Below are positions 1 through 5,408 of a stretch of DNA of 5,408 nt, piece after piece. How positions within the stretch are numbered: the stretch's first letter is position 1; each line of letters begins with the position of its first letter. The DNA is from a bacterium (GTDB lineage: Bacteria; Krumholzibacteriota; Krumholzibacteria; LZORAL124-64-63), in NCBI GenBank assembly GCA_021767885.1, contig JAASSM010000166.1, positions 1-5,408 on the forward strand, read 5' to 3'. The notes beneath the pieces were generated by a model. It was not told where the DNA came from. It worked only from the letters and a program-made list of their open reading frames with translations, and made no database searches. A program made the position numbers and the translations under genes.

Positions 1-1469
1 CACAGCAGGGCGATCCACTCCTTGAGGGCCTGATCGGCCTCGTGCTGCTGCAGGTCCACCGAGAAGTCCACCTGCTCGCCCGCCACCAGGCAGCACGTCA
101 GGTAGCCCATGGCGGCGGCGGGCAGCGTGTCCATGAGGTCGCGACAGAGCGTGGAGGCCGCGGCGACCTCGCCCCGGCCCAGCAGCGCCTGGCCCAGCAG
201 CAGGCCGGCGCGCCCGCGGGGCGGGTCGCCCGCCGCCGGCCGCAGCGCCTGCTCCGCCAGGTCCCACTGCGCGATCTGCAGGGCATGCTCGGCCACCGCC
301 AGGGCCAGTTCCTCGCTGTCGCCGTGCAGTGCGCGATGCTCGGCGAGGAAGCGGTCGTGGGCCGCGCGGCCGCCCTCGAGCCAGGCGAAGCTCACGGCGG
401 CCAGCAGGGCCTCGGGGTCGCGCCCGTTGTGGGCCAGGGCCTGGTGCACCAGGTCGCCGGCCGTGACCAGGTCTCCCCGCTGGGCGGCGACGCGGCAGAG
501 GCCCAGCAGGGGCCGCACCGTGGTGTTCATGGGCAGCGCCCCGGCGGGCAGGTCGCGGCAGCGCTGGAAATCGGCGCTGGCGGCGCCCAGGTCGCCGGCC
601 TGCTCGTGGGCGATGCCCCGGCGCAGGTAGAAGGCCGGCGTGGGCGAGACGCGCTGCTCCCAGCGGTCCAGCCACCGGATCTGGTCCGCGGCGGCGGGGA
701 ACAGGCCCTGGGCGGCCAGGGCCACCAGTTCGCCCGTCCACGGCGTCCGGGGCAGACGCGCGGGCGGGGGCCCGTCCAGGCGCGCGACCACCTGCTGGGC
801 GGTGTCGCGCCAGAGCGGGCGGTCGTCCCAGAAGCGGGCCAGCTCCAGGAGCTTGTACCAGCTGTACCAGTCGTCGGGGTCCTCGGCCACCGCGGCGGCC
901 AGCAGCTCGAGGTCCCGCTCCTTCTTCCGGCGGGCCTCGGCCACGTCGCGGATGTAGCCCAGGTGATCGCAGCGGCCGGGCAGGTTCACCAGGCGCAGGC
1001 CGCGGCGGGCCAGCATGGTGGTCACCGTGGTGGCGACCTCCTCGTGGATGCGGTGACGGAACTGGACCTCCGGGTCGCGCCGCCAGAGGCGCAGCAGATC
1101 GCTCTCGCGGGCATGGCCGTGGGGCAGCAGGTTGCGCATCCGGATGGTGGCGGCGCCGGCGGTGGGGTCGTCCAGCAGGGCGAGGATCTGCTGGCGGAGC
1201 TCCGGCGCGGGGCGCTCGTCGGCGTCCAGGAAGAGGATCCAGTCGCCGGTGGCCTGGGCCAGCGAGGCGTTGCGGGCGGCGGCGAAGTCGCCGGTCCAGG
1301 GGCGCTCGTGGATCTCCGCCCCGGCCGTGGCGAGCAGCTCGCGCGTGCGGTCCCCCGAGCCCGTGTCCACCGCGACGAGCTGGTCGCGCAGGTCCGCGGT
1401 GGCGGCCAGGAAGTCCGGCAGCATGTCCGCCTCGTCGCGGACGATCATGCAGAGGCTCAGGCGGGGCAC
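1..1469 (-). CDS. Family 2 glycosyltransferase with C-terminal TPR-like repeats (3' end outside window)
   Basis: Probable cytoplasmic glycosyltransferase using a nucleotide-sugar donor; the sugar and acceptor cannot be read from the sequence. The reverse strand is open for 489 codons from a GTG at 1469 and continues past position 1. Residues 1-175 form a GT-A fold of the GT2 type: the N-terminal strand SLCMIVRDEADML (5-17), the VDTGSGDRT loop (35-42), DFAAARNASL (61-70), and LDADE (81-85) with the metal-binding DxD at 82-84. RHRIHEE (138-144) and DHLGY (168-172) follow, as expected for this family. From about 195 onwards the protein is helical, with TPR-like units near 278-310, 318-349, 385-415 and 418-450. 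The GTG start is chosen because AAAGGA lies 7 nt upstream and the first strand of the fold begins at once. The gene is divergent from ftsE, so no functional link to division is implied. Similar TPR-tailed GT2 proteins are common in polysaccharide or glycoprotein synthesis; that role is inference. Confidence 0.88.
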   Translation of the reverse strand, partial: MPRLSLCMIVRDEADMLPDFLAATADLRDQLVAVDTGSGDRTRELLATAGAEIHERPWTGDFAAARNASLAQATGDWILFLDADERPAPELRQQILALLDDPTAGAATIRMRNLLPHGHARESDLLRLWRRDPEVQFRHRIHEEVATTVTTMLARRGLRLVNLPGRCDHLGYIRDVAEARRKKERDLELLAAAVAEDPDDWYSWYKLLELARFWDDRPLWRDTAQQVVARLDGPPPARLPRTPWTGELVALAAQGLFPAAADQIRWLDRWEQRVSPTPAFYLRRGIAHEQAGDLGAASADFQRCRDLPAGALPMNTTVRPLLGLCRVAAQRGDLVTAGDLVHQALAHNGRDPEALLAAVSFAWLEGGRAAHDRFLAEHRALHGDSEELALAVAEHALQIAQWDLAEQALRPAAGDPPRGRAGLLLGQALLGRGEVAAASTLCRDLMDTLPAAAMGYLTCCLVAGEQVDFSVDLQQHEADQALKEWIALL

Positions 1470-1476
1470 GACGGGG

Positions 1477-1482
1477 TCCTTT
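1477..1482 (-). promoter_or_regulatory. Ribosome binding site of the glycosyltransferase gene
   Basis: On the minus strand AAAGGA lies 7 nt before the GTG at 1469. The first in-frame ATG (1448) is seven codons further in and would cut into the conserved first strand of the GT2 fold, so this site decides for the GTG start. Confidence 0.65.
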
Positions 1483-1495
1483 CGGGGTCGGGGCG

Positions 1496-1517
1496 GATCC
1501 GGGGGCCGGTCCGGATC
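1496..1517. repeat. Inverted repeat with 7-bp stem in the divergent intergenic region
   Basis: GATCCGG (1496-1502) and CCGGATC (1511-1517) are perfect inverted copies around an 8-nt loop. In a transcript of the glycosyltransferase gene it would form a GC-rich hairpin 13 nt upstream of the ribosome binding site. No T-run follows on either strand, and both flanking genes point away from it, so it is not an intrinsic terminator. It could be a leader hairpin, a protein-binding palindrome, or chance in GC-rich DNA. Confidence 0.45.
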
Positions 1518-1566
1518 AGGGTGCCACGGCGGTCATGCCGCGACAACCGGGGAAATCCTGGCCTCG

Positions 1567-1582
1567 CGGCACGAATCGTGCA
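1567..1582 (+). promoter_or_regulatory. Sigma-54-like -24/-12 element upstream of ftsE
   Basis: CGGCACG-AATC-GTGCA matches the sigma-54 consensus TGGCACG-N4-TTGCA at 10 of 12 specified positions. The invariant GG (1568-1569) and GC (1580-1581) have the required 10-bp separation. Transcription would start near 1592, giving a leader of about 38 nt before ftsE. The same bases form a perfect palindrome, so the match may be a by-product of an operator. Sigma-54 control of ftsE would be unusual, and no enhancer-binding site is recognisable. Confidence 0.27.
1569..1581. promoter_or_regulatory. Perfect 13-bp palindrome, possible operator
   Basis: GCACGA and TCGTGC are exact inverted copies around a central A. 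The site lies 48 nt before ftsE and 99 nt before the divergent glycosyltransferase start, beside the most AT-containing stretch (CAAAATGAT, 1581-1589), where a -10 element could sit. A dimeric repressor or activator bound here could affect both genes. No specific regulator family is recognised. Confidence 0.4.
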
Positions 1583-1615
1583 AAATGATCGCAGCGAGAC
1601 GCCGCGCACGGTCAC

Positions 1616-1625
1616 GGAAGAGAGG
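1616..1625 (+). promoter_or_regulatory. Ribosome binding site of ftsE
   Basis: A purine-rich stretch GGAAGAGAGG ends 4 nt before the ATG at 1630; its GGAAG part lies 9 nt away. An earlier in-frame ATG at 1585 has no such stretch ahead of it, and its 15 extra codons are Arg/Ala-rich with no resemblance to FtsE. This decides the start. Confidence 0.6.
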
Positions 1626-1629
1626 CGCG

Positions 1630-2406
1630 ATGGCCAAGGATGCCGGCCCCCAGGGGCCGCTGGACCCCCGGACGATCATCAACTTCTACCACGTCCACCT
1701 GCGTTACCGCGACCAGGCGGCGCTGGCCGATGTCACGTTCTCGATCAGCAACGGCGAGTTCGTGTGCATCACCGGCCCCAGCGGGGCGGGCAAGAGCAGC
1801 GTGCTGCGGCTGATCACCATGGACCTGTTCCCCACCCGCGGCCAGGTGGTGGTCCGCGGCATGGTCTCCACCCGCATGCGCCGTGGCCGGATCCCGCACC
1901 TGCGGCGGGAGATCGGCTTCGTGTTCCAGGACTTCCGGCTGCTGGAGGACCGCAGCGTCCAGGAGAACGTGGCCTTCGCCCAGCTGGTGGTGGGGGTGCC
2001 GCGGGCCGCCATCAAGAAGAACGTGATGCGGGTGCTCACCCAGGTGGGCCTGTGGGACAAGCGGGACCGTTTGCCGCACCAGCTCTCCGGGGGCGAGCAG
2101 CAGCGGGTGGCCATCGCCCGCGCCATGGTCAACAGCCCCAAGATCCTGCTGGCGGACGAGCCCACCGGCAATCTCGACCCGGTGACGGCCCAGGAGATCA
2201 TCGACCTGCTCTTCCGCATCAACGATGGCGGCACCTGCGTGATCTTCTCCACCCACGACCACGAGATCGTCAAGACCTTCGGCCGCCGCGTGATGCTGAT
2301 CGACGACGGCAAGCTGGTCAGCGACGAGCAGCGCCGCGTGCCGGAGCGCGACCTGGCTCCGCGCCTGACCGATCGCATGTATCGCCCGGAGGAGACCGAT
2401 GCTTAG
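1630..2406 (+). CDS. ftsE: Cell division ATP-binding protein FtsE
   Basis: Cytoplasmic ATPase of the FtsEX complex, which acts at the Z-ring and drives septal cell-wall hydrolysis through FtsX. The 258-residue protein has a complete ABC nucleotide-binding domain: Walker A GPSGAGKSS (49-57), Q-loop VFQDFRLL (98-105, Q100), signature LSGGEQQR (152-159), Walker B ILLADEP (172-178) with catalytic E177, D-loop NLD (181-183) and switch histidine in STHD (H209). The VFQDFRLL, LSGGEQQRVAIARA and ADEPTGNLDP wording is typical of FtsE rather than of LolD or MacB. All catalytic residues are intact. It is longer than the 222-residue E. coli protein, with about 15 extra residues before the first strand and a charged tail of about 27 residues after the core (230-258). 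It overlaps ftsX by 8 nt, implying translational coupling, and is the first gene of the operon. Confidence 0.96.
   Translation: MAKDAGPQGPLDPRTIINFYHVHLRYRDQAALADVTFSISNGEFVCITGPSGAGKSSVLRLITMDLFPTRGQVVVRGMVSTRMRRGRIPHLRREIGFVFQDFRLLEDRSVQENVAFAQLVVGVPRAAIKKNVMRVLTQVGLWDKRDRLPHQLSGGEQQRVAIARAMVNSPKILLADEPTGNLDPVTAQEIIDLLFRINDGGTCVIFSTHDHEIVKTFGRRVMLIDDGKLVSDEQRRVPERDLAPRLTDRMYRPEETDA
2388..2392 (+). promoter_or_regulatory. Ribosome binding site of ftsX inside the end of ftsE
   Basis: GGAGG, continuing as GGAGGAG, lies 6 nt before the ATG at 2399, within the last codons of ftsE. It supports reading ftsX from the overlapping ATG. Confidence 0.75.
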
Positions 2407-3283
2407 GGCGCCGCAGCTGGCCTACCTGGCGCGCGAGTCCGTGGCGGGCTTCCATCGCCGCAAGCTGACCACCGGCGTGACCATCCTGATCATGAGCTCG
2501 GCGCTGCTGGTGCTGGCGCTGTTCGTGCTCGTGGCGCTGAACCTGGGGCTGATGCTGGAGAAGGCCCGGGCCAACGTGGACATCCGCGTCTTCCTGGTCG
2601 ACGGCCTGCCCGCCGAGCGGCTCGCCGGCCTGCAGCCGCCGTTCCTGGCCATCCCGGGGGTGAGCGAGGCCCGCTTCATCAGCAAGGAACAGGCGCTGCG
2701 CGAGATGCGCGCCGAGCTGGCCGAGGACGCCGACGTCCTCGAGGTCCTGGACGAGAACCCCCTGCCCGCCTCCTATCACCTGGAGCTGGCGCCGGGCCAC
2801 CGTGAACCCGAGCAGGTGGCGGCCATCGCCGCGGACCTGGGCCGCTGGCCCGAGGTGGCCGAGGTGGTCTACAGCGAGGCCTGGGTGGACGTGCTGGCCA
2901 CCTGGGCGCGCCTCTTCCGCTGGGGCAGCCTGGCGGTGTCGGTGCTGGTGCTGGTGGCCGCGGTGTTCGTGATCAGCAACACCGTCCGGCTGACCATGGC
3001 AGCCTCGCGGCGGCTCATCGAGATCCAGCTGCTGGTGGGGGCCACCAATGCCTTCGTGCGCACGCCCTACCTGGTGGAGGGCATGCTCCATGGCCTGCTG
3101 GCCGGGGCGCTGGCCATGGGGGTGCTGGCACTGGGGCAGCGGCTGCTGGCCCTGAGGCTCGAGGGCCTGGTGTTCTTCACGCCGCTGCAGGTGGCGGGGT
3201 TCGTCGGGTTCTGCGTGGCGCTCGGTCTGCTGGGCAGCCTGGCCGCCATCGGCCAGTACCTGAGGTTGCGGAGGAACCCGTGA
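2399..3283 (+). CDS. ftsX: Cell division protein FtsX (permease-like membrane subunit)
   Basis: Inner-membrane partner of FtsE; it passes the ATPase cycle to a periplasmic activator of cell-wall hydrolases. The 294-residue protein has the FtsX layout: a short basic cytoplasmic N-terminus, TM1 (about 26-52), an extracytoplasmic domain (about 53-172), TM2 (about 175-195), TM3 (about 226-250) and TM4 (about 262-287), then a basic C-terminus. The extracytoplasmic domain has familiar family segments: VDIRVFL (60-66), FISKEQAL (93-100) and NPLPASYHL (120-128). The cytoplasmic loop after TM2 has the hallmark SNTVRLTM (193-200) and RRLIEIQLLVGAT (204-216), followed by PYLVEGMLHG (223-232), closely resembling other FtsX proteins. 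Its length is near the usual 290-350. It starts inside ftsE and its TGA overlaps the GTG of the next gene, so the three are probably made in fixed ratio. Confidence 0.95.
   Translation: MLRAPQLAYLARESVAGFHRRKLTTGVTILIMSSALLVLALFVLVALNLGLMLEKARANVDIRVFLVDGLPAERLAGLQPPFLAIPGVSEARFISKEQALREMRAELAEDADVLEVLDENPLPASYHLELAPGHREPEQVAAIAADLGRWPEVAEVVYSEAWVDVLATWARLFRWGSLAVSVLVLVAAVFVISNTVRLTMAASRRLIEIQLLVGATNAFVRTPYLVEGMLHGLLAGALAMGVLALGQRLLALRLEGLVFFTPLQVAGFVGFCVALGLLGSLAAIGQYLRLRRNP
3270..3275 (+). promoter_or_regulatory. Ribosome binding site of the envC-like gene
   Basis: GGAGGA, near the end of ftsX, ends 4 nt before the GTG at 3280. The GTG overlaps the ftsX stop codon as GTGA, which with this site fixes the start. 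Confidence 0.75.
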
Positions 3284-4533
3284 GGACTCGCCTGGACAGG
3301 CGTCCGCTCACCCGTCGGGCCGTCCGTCCGGCCGTCGCCGCGGTGCTCGCCGGTGTGCTGCTCGCCGGCCTGGTCCTCCTGCTCGCCGGCGGAACGCCGG
3401 CCGGGGCCCAGGAGCTGCCGCTGGAGCGGGAGCTGGCCACGGGCAGCGCCCAGCTCGAGGCGCTCCGCGCGGAGATCGGCACGGTGCGCGATTCCCTGGC
3501 CAGCCTGGATGCCCGCCGGCGCGATGCCGATCAGCAGCTCGCGCAGGTGGTCAAGGAGATCGGCCTGATCAAGGAGCTGCTGTCGGGCCTGGATCAGCGG
3601 GAGCGCATGCTGGCCCAGCAGCGCGACAGCCTGCAGGTCGACCTCGCCGCCCAGCAGCAGACCCACGCGCTGCGCAAGCAGGCCCTGGCCGAGCGCCTGC
3701 GGGCCATCTACCGGCGGGGGCCGCAGGCGGATCTCGAGCAGATCCTCACCTCGGAGAGCTTCTCCTCCCTGGTGGCGCGCCTGCGCTTCTCCACCCTGCT
3801 GGCGCGGCTGGACGGCAACCTCGTGCAGGCGACGCGCGAGCAGGCCGCGCGCATCGAGGCCGAGCAGTCGCTGCTGCGGCAGTCGCTGGTGGACATCTGG
3901 GAGGCCCGCGAGGAGGCCCGCAGCCAGCGCGAGCGGCTGGAGCTGCTGGAGGCCGAGCGTCGGGGGCTGAGCCGCGAGCTGCAGCAGCGGGCCGATCGCA
4001 CCAAGGGCGAGCTGGAGCGGCTGCAGCGGCAGGCGCAGCAGCTGGCCGACCTCATGAAGCGGCTGGAGGACCAGCGCGTGCGGGACGTGGCGCCGGAGGC
4101 CACCGATCCGGCCCGCGGCGTGCCGTTCGGCGAGCGGGCGGGCGATCTGCCCTGGCCGGTGACCGGCACCGTGGTGCGGGAGTTCGGCCGCAACGTGCAC
4201 CCCCGGTTCGGCACCGTCACCATGCACAACGGCCTGAGCATCGCGGCCACGCCCGGGGCGCCCATCTATGCCGTCGCCCCGGGGAAGGTGGCCTTCGCCG
4301 ACCATTTGCCGGGGTTCGGGCGATGCGTTATCGTGGACCACGGCGAGGGCCACTACACCCTCTATGCCAACCTGGCGCGGATCTTCGCCGCGCGCGACGG
4401 CGCCGTCAGCGCCGGCCAGATCCTGGCCGAGCTGGGCGCCGGCGAGTCCGGCGACCATCCCGAGCTGTACTTCGAGATCCGGGAGGGCCGGGACGCCCGC
4501 GATCCACGCGCCTGGCTGCGACCGCTCCGCTGA
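3280..4533 (+). CDS. envC: EnvC-like murein hydrolase activator with degenerate LytM/M23 domain
   Basis: Likely periplasmic activator of septal N-acetylmuramoyl-L-alanine amidases, recruited by the FtsX extracytoplasmic domain. The 417-residue protein begins with a basic stretch and a hydrophobic segment (about 17-37) ending in AGAQ, a signal peptide with probable cleavage near 43/44. Two coiled-coil stretches (about 45-140 and 182-267, rich in Q, E, R and L) flank a linker with SESFSSLVARL (158-168), typical of EnvC/PcsB proteins. The C-terminal LytM/M23 domain (about 290-417) keeps the fold motifs but not the zinc site: HNGLS (316-320) replaces HxGxD, YANL (362-365) replaces YAHL, and ELYFEI (395-400) replaces HLHFEI. 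E. coli EnvC also has LYFEIR there and is catalytically inactive, so an activator role is inferred. Overlap with ftsX supports the FtsEX partnership; in E. coli envC is not beside ftsEX. An active endopeptidase is unlikely. Confidence 0.9.
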   Translation: MRTRLDRRPLTRRAVRPAVAAVLAGVLLAGLVLLLAGGTPAGAQELPLERELATGSAQLEALRAEIGTVRDSLASLDARRRDADQQLAQVVKEIGLIKELLSGLDQRERMLAQQRDSLQVDLAAQQQTHALRKQALAERLRAIYRRGPQADLEQILTSESFSSLVARLRFSTLLARLDGNLVQATREQAARIEAEQSLLRQSLVDIWEAREEARSQRERLELLEAERRGLSRELQQRADRTKGELERLQRQAQQLADLMKRLEDQRVRDVAPEATDPARGVPFGERAGDLPWPVTGTVVREFGRNVHPRFGTVTMHNGLSIAATPGAPIYAVAPGKVAFADHLPGFGRCVIVDHGEGHYTLYANLARIFAARDGAVSAGQILAELGAGESGDHPELYFEIREGRDARDPRAWLRPLR

Positions 4534-4548
4534 TCGCCCGCACCGTCC

Positions 4549-4555
4549 GGAGAGG
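4549..4555 (+). promoter_or_regulatory. Ribosome binding site of the holB-like gene
   Basis: GGAGAGG lies in the 26-nt gap after the envC-like gene; its GGAG part is 7 nt before the GTG at 4560. This supports the GTG start. The gap contains no hairpin followed by a T-run, so transcription probably continues from envC. Confidence 0.65.
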
Positions 4556-4559
4556 CCCC

Positions 4560-5408
<849 letters not shown>

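Larger units (their letters stand above)
1555..1583 (-). promoter_or_regulatory. Possible sigma-70-type promoter for the glycosyltransferase gene
   Basis: On the minus strand TTGCAC (1583-1578) and CAGGAT (1560-1555) are separated by exactly 17 bp. Each hexamer matches only three of six consensus positions, so this is weak. The location, about 85 nt ahead of the start codon in the only relatively AT-containing part of the gap, is reasonable. Confidence 0.18.

Noticed and set aside
1581..1586. CAAAAT as a sigma-70 -10 element for ftsE, with CTGGCC 17 bp upstream.
   Set aside because: Together they match only 7 of 12 consensus positions, which is too weak to report as a feature beside the palindrome.
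1585..1629. Alternative upstream ATG for ftsE, adding 15 residues.
   Set aside because: There is no ribosome binding site before it, the added residues are unlike FtsE, and it would overlap the probable promoter.
42..2468. An 808-codon open frame on the plus strand, antisense to the glycosyltransferase and out of frame with ftsE.
   Set aside because: Its translation is low-complexity (Gly, Gln, Ala, Arg, Val, His), matches no family, and spans two well-supported genes on opposite strands. Long false frames are expected in DNA this GC-rich.
3345..3389. Three copies of GCTCGCCGG within 45 bp.
   Set aside because: They encode Leu-Ala-Gly in the signal peptide's hydrophobic stretch; spacings (15 and 21 nt) are multiples of three, so codon and amino-acid bias explain them.
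3067..4458. A 463-codon open frame on the minus strand, opposite the envC-like gene.
   Set aside because: The composition is typical of an antisense shadow, and the plus-strand frame has a signal peptide, coiled coils and a LytM domain.
4534..4559. Possible terminator between the envC-like gene and holB.
   Set aside because: The 26-nt gap has no stem followed by a T-run; it holds only the holB ribosome binding site.

Overview
The window comes from a high-GC bacterial chromosome; G and C dominate third codon positions throughout. It holds five protein genes and almost no non-coding DNA. The cell-division genes include a coiled-coil, secreted EnvC-type protein. This points to a Gram-negative (diderm) bacterium. 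A long insertion in the DNA polymerase III delta' protein resembles the Bacteroidetes-type form as I remember it, so a lineage in or near the FCB group, or a deltaproteobacterium-like lineage, is plausible. The sequence alone does not settle the taxonomy.

Layout: positions 1-1469 (minus strand) carry the first 489 codons of a family 2 glycosyltransferase with a TPR-like helical tail; the gene runs off the left edge. Positions 1470-1629 are a divergent intergenic region with a 7-bp-stem hairpin, a perfect 13-bp palindrome and weak promoter-like elements. Positions 1630-5408 (plus strand) carry a tight operon: ftsE, ftsX (8-nt overlap), an envC-like gene (4-nt GTGA overlap) and a holB-like gene for delta' after a 26-nt gap. 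The last gene runs off the right edge.

How the genes work together: FtsE (cytoplasmic ATPase) and FtsX (four-helix membrane protein with an extracytoplasmic domain) form the type VII ABC transporter-like complex that couples ATP hydrolysis to septal peptidoglycan cleavage. The third protein has a signal peptide, two coiled-coil stretches and a LytM/M23 domain with most zinc ligands replaced. This is the pattern of EnvC, an activator of cell-wall amidases rather than a hydrolase. The operon thus encodes the FtsE-FtsX-EnvC signalling relay as one translationally coupled unit, followed by a replisome clamp-loader subunit. No amidase gene lies in the window.

I see no RNA gene, CRISPR array, insertion sequence, terminator or mobile element. 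I do not see a new biological system here. The points most worth following are the degenerate LytM site, the palindrome/sigma-54-like site ahead of ftsE, and the unusual delta' sequence.
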